Source: JAIEPT01 sp038217425 (GTDB taxonomy: Bacteria; Planctomycetota; Planctomycetia; Gemmatales; Gemmataceae). From it: a DNA stretch of 64,000 bases. The notes beneath the pieces are model-generated. The model saw only the letters and a list, made by a program, of their open reading frames with translations, was not told where the DNA came from and made no database searches. The position numbers and the translations under genes are program-made. Where the stretch lies: positions 1 through 64,000 of the forward strand of contig JBBQPM010000010.1 in the NCBI GenBank assembly GCA_038217425.1. The letters run 5' to 3'. Positions 42,485 to 54,060 of this stretch are shown in pieces. The stretch's first letter is position 1. Every line of letters starts with the position of its first letter.

Positions 42485-44284
42485 ATGAATGCCGTGACCG
42501 CTCTCAGCCTCGATGCCTCGCCTCGGATCTTGCAACTCCCCCTCTCGGTCATCAACAAGATCGCCGCGGGCGAAGTCATCGAACGCCCGGCGAGCGTCGT
42601 CAAGGAACTGCTCGAGAACAGCCTGGATGCCGGCGCCACGCGGATCGACGTCGACGTGGAGGCGGGCGGGACCGAGCTGATCCGCGTAGTCGACAACGGC
42701 AAGGGGATCCAGGCCGCGGACTTCGAACTCGCCTTCGCCAACCATGCCACCAGCAAACTTGCGACAGCCGACGATCTCTTCTCGATCCAGTCGATGGGCT
42801 TTCGCGGCGAAGCGCTCTCCTCGATCGGCGGCATCGCGCACGTCACGTTGCAATCCCGACCCCCCGAGGAAATGAGCGGCGCCGAGATCCACTGCCGCGG
42901 CGGCGACTTGTCTCCGGTGCGCGACTGGAACGGCTCCCCTGGAACGCGCATTGAAGTCAGGCATCTCTTCTTCAACACGCCGGTGCGCCGCAAGTTCATG
43001 AAGTCCGCGAGCACCGAAATGGGGCACATCGCCGAGGTCGCCACCCGCATCGCACTCGCGCACCCGGGTCTGCATCTGACGCTTCGGCACAACGGCAAGC
43101 TGGTCTACGAGATCCCCGGTTCCGCGGGACTTCTGGAACGCATCGGCCTATTTTTCGGCGACGAAGTGCGGGGCCAACTTTACAACATCGATCAGCATCA
43201 GGGCCCAAACCATCTCTTCGGCTTCATCGCCGATCCCGCCTGCGATCGCGGCACTTCCAAGCTGCAGTACCTGTTTCTGAACGGCCGATGGATCCGCGAC
43301 CGCAGCCTGGGGCACGCGATCCAGGAGGGCTTTCGCGGCTTGCTCATGACCGGACGCTATGCGGTGGCCTTCTTGTTCCTGGAGATCCCCCCCGGCACGG
43401 TCGACGTCAACGTCCACCCGACCAAGTGCGAAGTCCGTTTTGCCGAGAGTCAGAAGCTGTATCACCTGGTGCTGTCGACGCTGCGCAATCGACTGGCCGC
43501 GCAGAATCTGACCGCCCGGCTCAAGGCCCCGGCCCCGGCGCCCAACGGCTACTTTCAGCCCCGCGCCGAGGCGGACCATCCATCGCTCTTCTCGCAGCCG
43601 GGCTTTCCCTCGTTCATCAAACGCCCCATGCCCGAACCGCCGGCCCGCCCTGCGGAACCGGCCCTTCCGCCTCCGCCCCAGAACTCGCCGCTCGCGCCCC
43701 CCATTCCCGAGATCGAGCCCAAGGCGATCCAACTCCACAACGCCTATCTCGTGCTGGAGACCGCCGAGGGGATGCTGGTCATCGATCAACACGCGCTTCA
43801 TGAGCGGATCCTGTTCGAGCACGTCAAAGAACGCTTTCGTCAGGGGACTCTGGAAGCGCAGAAGCTGCTCATCCCGGAACCCGTGGAACTGTCGGCCGAG
43901 CAGGCGGCGCGGACGCTGGAACATCAGGGGGCGCTCGCGGCGCTGGGGTTGGGCGTCGAGGGGTTCGGCGGCAGCACGATTCTGATCACAAGCTACCCGG
44001 CGCTGCTGAGTCGCACGCCCCCTGCGGATATTCTTAAGGCAATCCTCGACCATATCAATTCGTACGAACGAACGCCTGCCCGCGAGGCGCTGCTGGAGGA
44101 ATGCATGAGCCTGATGGCCTGCCATGCCGCGGTCCGTTCCGGCGACCCGCTGGGCCCGGAGGAGATCGCGGATTTGGTGCGCATGCGGCATCTGGCGAGC
44201 GACGCGCACCACTGCCCGCACGGCCGGCCGACGGCGCTCCTGTTCACCCGGCACGAACTCGACAAGCAATTCAAGCGAATCTGA
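42485..44284 (+). CDS. mutL: DNA mismatch repair protein MutL
   Basis: A 599-residue MutL. The GHKL ATPase motifs are clear near the N-terminus: INKIAAGEVIERPASVVKE, ENSLDAGAT, VDNGKGI and GFRGEALSSI. The C-terminal region holds DQHALHERILFE (residues 434-445), the DQHA(x)2E(x)4E endonuclease motif, and the metal-site motifs CHAAVRSGD and CPHGRPTA. It therefore should be a nicking MutL, as in most bacteria lacking MutH. A proline-rich linker (residues about 350-405) separates the halves. No mutS is nearby. Confidence 0.96.
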   Translation: MNAVTALSLDASPRILQLPLSVINKIAAGEVIERPASVVKELLENSLDAGATRIDVDVEAGGTELIRVVDNGKGIQAADFELAFANHATSKLATADDLFSIQSMGFRGEALSSIGGIAHVTLQSRPPEEMSGAEIHCRGGDLSPVRDWNGSPGTRIEVRHLFFNTPVRRKFMKSASTEMGHIAEVATRIALAHPGLHLTLRHNGKLVYEIPGSAGLLERIGLFFGDEVRGQLYNIDQHQGPNHLFGFIADPACDRGTSKLQYLFLNGRWIRDRSLGHAIQEGFRGLLMTGRYAVAFLFLEIPPGTVDVNVHPTKCEVRFAESQKLYHLVLSTLRNRLAAQNLTARLKAPAPAPNGYFQPRAEADHPSLFSQPGFPSFIKRPMPEPPARPAEPALPPPPQNSPLAPPIPEIEPKAIQLHNAYLVLETAEGMLVIDQHALHERILFEHVKERFRQGTLEAQKLLIPEPVELSAEQAARTLEHQGALAALGLGVEGFGGSTILITSYPALLSRTPPADILKAILDHINSYERTPAREALLEECMSLMACHAAVRSGDPLGPEEIADLVRMRHLASDAHHCPHGRPTALLFTRHELDKQFKRI

Positions 44285-44354
44285 AATGTGTTGCGTTCCT
44301 TGGCCGCATCCCGTAGTCTCCTAGCACCTGCCTCGCCCGGCAAAGGATTCGCGG

Positions 44355-46622
<2,268 letters not shown>

Positions 46623-46666
46623 TAGGGAAGCAATACGGCACCCGGTCAAGAATGACGCACAAAATC

Positions 46667-46754
46667 AAGGCGAGTGGCGCGGCGGAAGCGTGCCGTGCAT
46701 GCCCCGAAGCATTTGCAGACTTCCACGTCAGGCTAACGCCGCGCCGCTCGCCTT
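46667..46754. repeat. 18-bp inverted repeat between convergent genes
   Basis: Arms 46667-46684 and 46737-46754 (aaggcgagtggcgcggcg and complement) pair with one G-T wobble, around a 52-base loop. It fills the space between the histidine kinase stop (46622) and the radical SAM gene stop (46758). Confidence 0.8.
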
Positions 46755-46757
46755 TTG

Positions 46758-48557
46758 TCACTCCGCATTCGCCATCACCTCGAGTTGCACGAGACTGCGG
46801 TTCTGCTCCTTCTCGAGGAACTCGCGCCCCTTCTTCACGTTGACGTGATCCCATGGCAACTTCTCCGTCGTGGGCCGGGCGCGCTGCGAATACCAGAGCG
46901 GATCGATGCCGAGGTCGGCGAACGTCTGCCACCAGATCTCGGGCCGGAAACATTCGCGCCAGCCATCGAGCCGGGCGCCGCGCTTCCAGGCTTCTTCGAG
47001 CGCGACCGATACGCGCCGGTCGCCGCGGGTGAGCACGCCTTCGAGCAGACTGACGTCGACGTCGTGCTGCTTGATCTTCACCGACTTGAGCCGACAGTTG
47101 CTGCGCAGGTACTTGCCCGCCCACATGAAGTAGTCGCGCGTCTGCATGCCGTTCCACTGGTAGGGCGTGTGCGGCTTCGGGACGAAGTTCGAGACGGCGG
47201 CCGTCACGTCGACATAACGCCCCTTCACTTCCTTGCCGATCCGCGAGATCCGCTCCGCCATGTCGAGGATGCCGTCGAGATCGACCTGGCGCTCGCCCGG
47301 CAATCCGATCAGAAAATAGAGCTTCACCTTCTGCCAGCCGTTCTGGAACGCCGCCCGGCAACCCTCGTAGAGATCCTCGTTCTTCACCGGCTTGCGGATC
47401 TGCACGCGCATGTCGTCGCGCGCGACCTCGGGCGCGAGCGTCAGCCCCGCCTTGCGCACGCCCTCCATCAGCTTCGGCAGCGATTGCAGTTGATGCGTGA
47501 CGCGCAAGGAGGGGAGCGAGATGCTCACGCCCAGCGGCGTGAAGACCTCGTGCATCTTCGTCACGAGCTCTTCGAAGTACGGATAATCGCTGGTCGAGAG
47601 CGACAGGAGGCTAATCTCGTTATGCCCGGTGTTCTTGTAGCTCTCCATGGCCGACTCGACGATGCACTCGACGGAGCGAACGCGCAGGGGCCGTTTGATG
47701 ACGGTCGACTGGCAAAAGCGGCACTGCCAGGGACAGCCGCGCATGATCTCGATGGCGATGCGGTCGTGCGGCGTTTTGACGAACGGCACCACGGGCTTGG
47801 TCGGCAGCGGAATGGCGTCGAACTCCTTGCCGATGGTGCAGGCCATGATCTCGCGCGGCACGTCGCTACGGGTGCGATTCATCGAGGCGAGGGTGCCGTC
47901 CGCGTGGTAATCGGGTTCGTAGAACTGAGGCGCGTACGCCCAGGGCGCCGGGCTGACGAGTTCGGCGACCATGTCCGCGCGCGACTTGCCGCCGCGCTCC
48001 TTGATGCTCATCCAGCGGTCCATCATGTAGGGCAAGCTTTCCTCGCCGTCGCCGATGATGAAGACGTCGACGAACGGGGCGAGCAGCTCCGGATTCTGCG
48101 CGCCGGGGCCGCCGGCCATCACCAGCGGGTGCTCGAGCGTACGGTCGGCCACATGCAGGGGCACGCCGCCGAGGTCGAGCATCGTCAGAACATTCGTGTA
48201 GCAGACTTCGTACTGCAGCGAGAAGCCGAGCATGTCGAACTGCACCAGCGGCGTGAACGTCTCGAGGCTATAGAGCGGCAGCTTGCGCTGGCGGAGTTCC
48301 TGCTCGAAATCGAGCCAGGGGGTAAAGGCCCGTTCGCACGCCCATTGCGGGTCGTTGTTCATGATCGTGTAGAGAACTTGCAGCCCGTGATGGCTCATGC
48401 CGAGCGTGTAGGTATCGGGGAAGCAGAGGGCGAGCTTGCCGCGGACCTTGGCGTGATCCTTGACGACGGCGTTGAGTTCGCCGCCCAGGTATTGCGCAGG
48501 AGTCGCCACCTTGGGAAGGAAACGGCTGATCTTGTCTTTGAGATTCGTGTTGAGCAT
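46758..48557 (-). CDS. TIGR03960-type B12-binding radical SAM protein
   Basis: A 599-residue protein of the TIGR03960 family. The N-terminal part resembles a B12-binding domain (GKLALCFPDTYTLGMSHHGLQ, FSLQYEVCYTNVLTMLDLGG, AGGPGAQNPE), and the radical SAM cluster motif is CPWQCRFC. The family is often linked to a TIGR03936/DUF2344 protein thought to act in tRNA or ribosome-related modification, but none follows here. Function is unproven. ATG 48557 with aggaa upstream is preferred to TTG 48578, which overlaps the kinase gene. Confidence 0.85.
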   Translation of the reverse strand: MLNTNLKDKISRFLPKVATPAQYLGGELNAVVKDHAKVRGKLALCFPDTYTLGMSHHGLQVLYTIMNNDPQWACERAFTPWLDFEQELRQRKLPLYSLETFTPLVQFDMLGFSLQYEVCYTNVLTMLDLGGVPLHVADRTLEHPLVMAGGPGAQNPELLAPFVDVFIIGDGEESLPYMMDRWMSIKERGGKSRADMVAELVSPAPWAYAPQFYEPDYHADGTLASMNRTRSDVPREIMACTIGKEFDAIPLPTKPVVPFVKTPHDRIAIEIMRGCPWQCRFCQSTVIKRPLRVRSVECIVESAMESYKNTGHNEISLLSLSTSDYPYFEELVTKMHEVFTPLGVSISLPSLRVTHQLQSLPKLMEGVRKAGLTLAPEVARDDMRVQIRKPVKNEDLYEGCRAAFQNGWQKVKLYFLIGLPGERQVDLDGILDMAERISRIGKEVKGRYVDVTAAVSNFVPKPHTPYQWNGMQTRDYFMWAGKYLRSNCRLKSVKIKQHDVDVSLLEGVLTRGDRRVSVALEEAWKRGARLDGWRECFRPEIWWQTFADLGIDPLWYSQRARPTTEKLPWDHVNVKKGREFLEKEQNRSLVQLEVMANAE

Positions 48558-48564
48558 GGGATTC

Positions 48565-51500
48565 CTAGGGGTTGCCAACGAGCGATTTCAGCTTGAGCGC
48601 GGCCGTATTTTGTTGAGGCGTGCGCGACGCCTCCGCGGGGAGGCTGCCCAGCGCCTCCTTGGCGAGCTGGGCGATTTCCGCAGCGGCCTCGCCGGCGCGG
48701 TGTTTCTGCAGAAACTCGATTCTATCGACATTGTATCGCCACTGGTCCGAAAGTTTGCACGTCCGACACGCCTTCGTCGATTTCAAAGATGCTTGATCCG
48801 CCTTGTCGATCTCGTTCGCCCGCAAGAACAATGCCGTGGCCGAGTACCAGCCGTTGGCGCGGAAGACGCCGTTCTCGTGCTCCTGCGCCGGTTCCGGATC
48901 GACCGGCAGTCGGCTCGCGATCTGATCGATGCGCTCGGCCAGGAGCTTGGCATCGTCGATCGATTTCATTTCATCGGGCTTGAGGTTGAGAAACGTCGCC
49001 CAGACGGTAAGGAGCTGAAGCTGCCCGCGGACGGCATTTTTCTCGTTGATCGTGCCGGGCAGATCTTTAAGTGCCTCCTGGTAGACCTTGCGGGCCTCCT
49101 GGAACTGTTTATCGCGAATGAGCCAGGAAACTTTTTGCGTCGCCAGTTGGTTGGACCAATGGCTCGCCTTGGCCGGCTCGAGCGATTTGAAGTCGGCGAG
49201 ACGCACGCTGAGTTCGCTCATTTTTTCGAGAGCCGTGGGACGATCCTTGATCTGGGCGATGCATTCGAGCGCCGTCTGGGCGGCTAACCATACCCAGTCG
49301 AGCGTTTCGAGTTTGACGGGGGGATCGAGCGCCTTGAGGGCGAAACCGAGCGCCTTATCGGGATTGTTCTGATAGAGCGCGATGCGCGCGAGCCAATGGT
49401 TCGCCTCAGCTCGGTCGTTCGACGCCGATTTTCCGGCGACCAGGGCCAACTCCTTCTCCGCGTCGAGAAACTTCGGCGAACGCGAATCCTTCGTCTCCCT
49501 GCCGGCGAAGTAATGGACCCGCCCCAGGCCGACGATCGCCCGGTCGAGCTTGGCGAGTTTGCCGGCCTCGAACGCGGAGGCCGCGGCCGCTTGATGCGTG
49601 GCTTGATCCTTGCCCAGCGTGAACGCGAGCGCCTCGTGCGCCGAGCCGAGCGCAAGTTCGACCAGTTCGGGCCGGGGATGCGTCAGCGCTTTCGCTTCCT
49701 GCGCCGACTGCAGAGCTGTGACGAACAGCGTCTCGTACTCCTTGAGGAACTTCCCCTGCGTCCGTTGATGCAGGTAGGCGAGCTGGAGCGCGAGTTCGCT
49801 GCGCACGCGCAAGAGTTCGGCCCAGTACGGCTCGTTCTTGGCCTTGAGTGCTGCCGCCTCCTGGCTGAGTTCGAAGCCTTTTTCCAGATGCGACACGCGC
49901 ACCGCGAGATCGGTCGAAAGCTTGGCCTGCGCCAGCGACGCCTGCCCCGCGGCGACGGCGTTGCCGATGACATACTCGCGTTCCGTGGGGAGCGCCTTGA
50001 GCGCTTCCGCGTACGCTGCCGACGCCTTGTCGAGCGCCCCCGCTTCGAGATGATGGACGGCGAGCAGGCCGTGGAGCCGAGCTTGGCGGCGCACCATCTC
50101 GAGCGAACCCTTGGCGGCCGGGAGCGCCGCCAACGTCTGTTCGAGGACCGCGGGCGCGATCTCCTTCGCTTGCAAGCGGGCCGAGATCTCCGGTGCGAAC
50201 TTGTGCGCTTGCACGAGCAAGAGTTGCGGCGCGATCTTTTGCTTCGCGTCGATCAACTCCTGCGTCAGCTTGGAGGCGAGCGCAAAATCGGGGACCGACT
50301 TGCACGCGGCGGCGAGGGCGACCATTTCCTTGGGCGGCGCCGTCTTGGGGAACGCGGCCTGTGCCTTCTGCAGCCAACCGAAGGCGAGGTCCGCATCGCT
50401 CGCCTTGGGAAGCGACGTCGCCAGCAACACCGATCGGCTCGCGTTTTCGTAAACGTCGGCGACGCGCTGCGGACGCCCGCCGACCAGCCAGGATTCTTTG
50501 CCGGTGAGCGGATCGAGTCGCTTCACGGCGCCGGGGGCCTTGGCGGGTTGCGCCGCTTCAATCCTCGCCAGAACGTATTCCGCGAACGGTTTCAGCTCAT
50601 TCTGATAGAAGCCCGGAAACGTGAACGCAGTCGCCGGCATCTGCTGTTCCAGCAGCGCCTCGGCACGGTACGCCAGGACGATCGGATTGTTCTCGTCGGC
50701 CTTGTTCGCATCGAGAACGCGCTGCGCCCAGGTTCCCGCTTCGGGCCAGGTTGCCGCGTCCGTCTCGACGAAGCGCGTCATGATCCGCTTGAGCCGGGCT
50801 TTGTCCGGCACCTTCGACTCGAGGCTGACGACGAGCCCGCGCTCCAGCGCCTCGTATTCGCCGACCTGGGCGAGGAGGTTCCAGTACCGCGCCTCGTCGG
50901 CCGCCTTCAAATCCTTGACGTTCAGACTTTGCAAGAGACCGAGCGCCTGCGGCCAGCGCGACCCCTTGGCGTACTGCTCGACCTGATCGAGCAGGAAAGG
51001 CGCCGACTTGATGTTCGGATAGATCTCGAACAGATCCGCCTTGAGCTTGACGTCGCTGATCGAACTCGCCAGCGCCGAGATCGGCGTTTCGATCTGGGCG
51101 CGAAACGCTTTGTTCGCCTTCGCGGTCTGCACGAACGATTTGAGAAACGGCGTGACATCGGCAGGGGCGTCGGCCTGGTTCTTGGCGAGGTCGGCAAGCG
51201 CGGCGGCCGTCTGCGTCGCCGTCTCTGTGCCGCCGGGGTCGCGCAGCACCGACGCCAGCGCCTTCGTGAGCCGAAGGTTCAGCTTCTCCTTGGGCGTGAG
51301 ACCGAGGTCATTCTCGTAGGAGACGAGTTCTAGAGATTTTTCCGGATCAAGGGTCATTTCCTGAAAGACGCGGTCCTTGAACTTGACCATCGTCTGCTGC
51401 CGAAGGGACGCGATGCGTTTTTGCTCGTCGGCCTTGAGCTTGGGGAGATCGATCTTGGCGATCAGTTTCAGGGCCGAGCCGTAGCGTTCCGCCTTTGCCT

Positions 51501-53943
51501 CGCTCTCGGCCTGCGCGAGGAGCCGATCCTGGAACTTGTCTTGCCACTTGCTGCCGGCGAAAACGGGGTTCTGCGGAAACGCGGCTTCGAGCGCCAGCAT
51601 GCGAGAGACGTTTTCGTTGCGCGACTTTTCGTCATTTGCAGCATCGAGACGTTTCTCGAGTTCTTGCGCCCACGCCGACTGCGTCGACGCGTCGACGAGC
51701 GGCGTCAACTCGGGGAACGCCTGGACGTTGTCCGCGAAGACCTGGTAAGCAGGCTCGATTTGCTTGCTCGCCAGCAGACCGGTGAAGTGCGATTTGAGTT
51801 GCGTAGCGACATCGCTGTTCAAGGTCTTGATGAGCGCGGGGGAAAGGCCTGCGGGGATCGCCTGGCGCGCGGGCAGGTATTGTTTCTTGGACAGAAGGGC
51901 ATGCACGTTGTCGATGCCGGCGATCTGCGCGAGACTCGCTTTGGCCTCGGCATGCTGAGGTTGGAACGTCCTCAATTCTGTGAAAGTCGCGCGGGCCTGG
52001 GCGATTTTGCCCCCTTCGAGTTGCTGCTTGCCGGCCGCGTGCCATTGACGAACGAGCGAGGCCAGCACGGTCGAGCGCGACGGAAGATGGATCGGCGTCT
52101 TCTGCCAGCGCTCGAGCGCCTCGGCGAACCGCTGGTTCTTGACGAGCGCCTCGACAGTTGAGCTCAGACTTTGATCGAGCAGTTCGAGCGCCGACGGGTC
52201 GTCCGGGAAGCGTGCAAGGACTAGACCGACGGTCTTGTCGAGTTCGGTCCATTGCGCGTCCTTCAAATACTTCTGGGCATCGACGAGGGTGCGTTTGCGC
52301 ACCTCCTGCTGCAGGTCGTCCTGGAACGGCGTCGTGAGGGGGGACGCGTCGTCGAGGGCGGCAAACGCGCCGGCGTGGTCGCGGTCGTCGAGATGTTTTT
52401 GCAGGTCGGCCTGGAGGTTCTCTTTCGCGACAAAGACGCTGGCGCCCACTCCGCCCAGGAGAAGGAGAAACACGAAAATCCCGACGAGTAGGCCGTAGCC
52501 GCCTTTTTTCGGTTTGGCTTTAGTGCTCGTCCCCTTCCAGGCGCTGGGGCGCGCGGACGAGTTCCCGGAGCGCTTTCCCGGCACGACGGTGCCATGCGGG
52601 TCGGCGGACCGGCCGAAATCGGTGTCGTCATCTTCGTCCGCCGCGCGTGGGGCGAGGGTGCTGGCGGCGATGCGCACGTCGGCGCGGGCGTCCTGCAATA
52701 AGGCACGCATGAAATCGCCGCAGGTGGGGAAGCGCGCCCGCGGCTCCTTGGCCAGCGCACGAAACAGAATCTCTTGCTCTTCGCGCGGCAAGACCTCCAG
52801 GGCCGGCCTTTCCGTGAGGTGCGCGGTCATGAATTCGAAGATCGTCCGGGCGTTGTAGACCAACCTCCCCATACGAAGTTCACCGTAGGTCGCGGCCAGG
52901 CTGTACTGGTCCGAGAACGTCGTTACTTTGCCCTTCCAGGTTTCGGGGGGCGAGTAGGCGCCGGTCCCCGCGAAGTTGGTCATCGTCGATCGGCGATTGG
53001 ACATGAGCCGGGCCAGGCCGAAGTCGGCGACCTTGGCCGTCTTGCCGACCAGAAGGATATTCTCGGGCTTGATGTCGCGGTGCACGATCCCCTGCGTGTG
53101 CAGATAATCGAGGGCGTCGGCGGAATGGCGGAGGTAGGCGAGCAGATCGCCCAACGGCACGCCGACCTCGCCCCGGTCCTTGCACGCCTTGAGAAGCTCG
53201 CGCAGGCTGCAGTCGGCGAGTTCCATGATGACGACCAGGCGATCCTGTTCGACGAAGTAGCTCTCGGTCTGCAGCAGGTTGGGATGCGTGAGCTTGGTGA
53301 TGATTTCGAGGGCGCCGAGTTCGCTCTTGGCCTCGTCGGAATCGAGCGGGCGGGAAAGGATCTTGACGGCCTTTTCGACGGTGCTCTTGGAATCGGTGGC
53401 GTTCCAAACTTCGCCGAAGCCTCCCACGCCGATGCGCTTGTTAAGCGTGAACTGTCCGCCGACGACGGTGCCGGGAGCGAAGACGATGCCGCGGTTGGCC
53501 TCGCCCTCGTGAACGACCGTTTTCTGCGTGTGTACGGTGTCGGCCTGGACGAGTTTTTCGAATTCGCCGAACTGTTGGGGAAAGCGTTTCTTGTAGTCGT
53601 CGAAGGGGAGCGTCTTGTTGTGCAAGCGGCGCAGGCGATACTCTTCGAGGATCATACGCGCGGAGAGCTTTTCGACCGGGCCGATCTCGGGGAACTTTCG
53701 AACGTACTCTTCCAGCGTGGGCGTGAGACCGCGTTGCCAACGGCAGGCGAGGTCGGTTTTGACGAGTTCGTAGAGAATGGGCAGGCGGAGCTTATCGTCC
53801 GTGGGGGGCAGAAGTTGTGTGAGGTCGATGCCTTGCTGAGGGTTGGTCTGACCTTGCCAGGCGAGTTCGAGACGGTCGGCAAGCTCCTGGACGACGGAGT
53901 AATCGCCCGTGACCATGCTGCCGAGATCGTCTGGCGCCGCCAT
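48565..53943 (-). CDS. giant Ser/Thr protein kinase with membrane helix and long helical-repeat region
   Basis: A 1792-residue protein. After an N-terminal segment of about 165 residues, the kinase domain spans about 167-430: glycine loop RIGVGGFGEV, ATP-binding Lys194 in VKIL, catalytic HRDIKPEN (Asp290) and DFGLA. A TM helix lies at about 481-503. The remaining 1290 residues are predicted to be outside the membrane and are built from helical, TPR-like repeats rich in Ala, Leu and Lys. This is an eukaryotic-type kinase like PknB with an unusually long sensor. Ligand and substrates are unknown. It is transcribed before the radical SAM gene. Confidence 0.9.
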   Translation of the reverse strand: MAAPDDLGSMVTGDYSVVQELADRLELAWQGQTNPQQGIDLTQLLPPTDDKLRLPILYELVKTDLACRWQRGLTPTLEEYVRKFPEIGPVEKLSARMILEEYRLRRLHNKTLPFDDYKKRFPQQFGEFEKLVQADTVHTQKTVVHEGEANRGIVFAPGTVVGGQFTLNKRIGVGGFGEVWNATDSKSTVEKAVKILSRPLDSDEAKSELGALEIITKLTHPNLLQTESYFVEQDRLVVIMELADCSLRELLKACKDRGEVGVPLGDLLAYLRHSADALDYLHTQGIVHRDIKPENILLVGKTAKVADFGLARLMSNRRSTMTNFAGTGAYSPPETWKGKVTTFSDQYSLAATYGELRMGRLVYNARTIFEFMTAHLTERPALEVLPREEQEILFRALAKEPRARFPTCGDFMRALLQDARADVRIAASTLAPRAADEDDDTDFGRSADPHGTVVPGKRSGNSSARPSAWKGTSTKAKPKKGGYGLLVGIFVFLLLLGGVGASVFVAKENLQADLQKHLDDRDHAGAFAALDDASPLTTPFQDDLQQEVRKRTLVDAQKYLKDAQWTELDKTVGLVLARFPDDPSALELLDQSLSSTVEALVKNQRFAEALERWQKTPIHLPSRSTVLASLVRQWHAAGKQQLEGGKIAQARATFTELRTFQPQHAEAKASLAQIAGIDNVHALLSKKQYLPARQAIPAGLSPALIKTLNSDVATQLKSHFTGLLASKQIEPAYQVFADNVQAFPELTPLVDASTQSAWAQELEKRLDAANDEKSRNENVSRMLALEAAFPQNPVFAGSKWQDKFQDRLLAQAESEAKAERYGSALKLIAKIDLPKLKADEQKRIASLRQQTMVKFKDRVFQEMTLDPEKSLELVSYENDLGLTPKEKLNLRLTKALASVLRDPGGTETATQTAAALADLAKNQADAPADVTPFLKSFVQTAKANKAFRAQIETPISALASSISDVKLKADLFEIYPNIKSAPFLLDQVEQYAKGSRWPQALGLLQSLNVKDLKAADEARYWNLLAQVGEYEALERGLVVSLESKVPDKARLKRIMTRFVETDAATWPEAGTWAQRVLDANKADENNPIVLAYRAEALLEQQMPATAFTFPGFYQNELKPFAEYVLARIEAAQPAKAPGAVKRLDPLTGKESWLVGGRPQRVADVYENASRSVLLATSLPKASDADLAFGWLQKAQAAFPKTAPPKEMVALAAACKSVPDFALASKLTQELIDAKQKIAPQLLLVQAHKFAPEISARLQAKEIAPAVLEQTLAALPAAKGSLEMVRRQARLHGLLAVHHLEAGALDKASAAYAEALKALPTEREYVIGNAVAAGQASLAQAKLSTDLAVRVSHLEKGFELSQEAAALKAKNEPYWAELLRVRSELALQLAYLHQRTQGKFLKEYETLFVTALQSAQEAKALTHPRPELVELALGSAHEALAFTLGKDQATHQAAAASAFEAGKLAKLDRAIVGLGRVHYFAGRETKDSRSPKFLDAEKELALVAGKSASNDRAEANHWLARIALYQNNPDKALGFALKALDPPVKLETLDWVWLAAQTALECIAQIKDRPTALEKMSELSVRLADFKSLEPAKASHWSNQLATQKVSWLIRDKQFQEARKVYQEALKDLPGTINEKNAVRGQLQLLTVWATFLNLKPDEMKSIDDAKLLAERIDQIASRLPVDPEPAQEHENGVFRANGWYSATALFLRANEIDKADQASLKSTKACRTCKLSDQWRYNVDRIEFLQKHRAGEAAAEIAQLAKEALGSLPAEASRTPQQNTAALKLKSLVGNP

Positions 53944-53961
53944 ATTTACAGGTCCGATGCG

Positions 53962-54019
53962 AAAGCCCAGGGATGGCTATCTCTGGGGGACGTCCCAGGG
54001 ATAGCCATCCCTGGGCTTT
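53962..54019. repeat. family B compound inverted repeat (copy 2)
   Basis: Arms 53962-53987 and 53994-54019 pair over 26 bp with one G-T wobble, loop of 6. Almost identical to the element at 27222. It lies 41 bases after the WaaP-like gene's stop (minus strand) and 18 bases before the giant kinase start. Confidence 0.93.
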
Positions 54020-54060
54020 GAAGGGTGCCCCGCTATTCTACGGAGAAAGCACGCTTCAGT

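Noticed and set aside
46755..48596. 613-codon plus-strand frame opposite the radical SAM gene
   Set aside because: The minus-strand protein has the CxxxCxxC motif; the other frame has none.
49396..51333. 645-codon plus-strand frame opposite the giant kinase
   Set aside because: Arises from Ala/Leu/Lys-rich helical repeats on the true strand.
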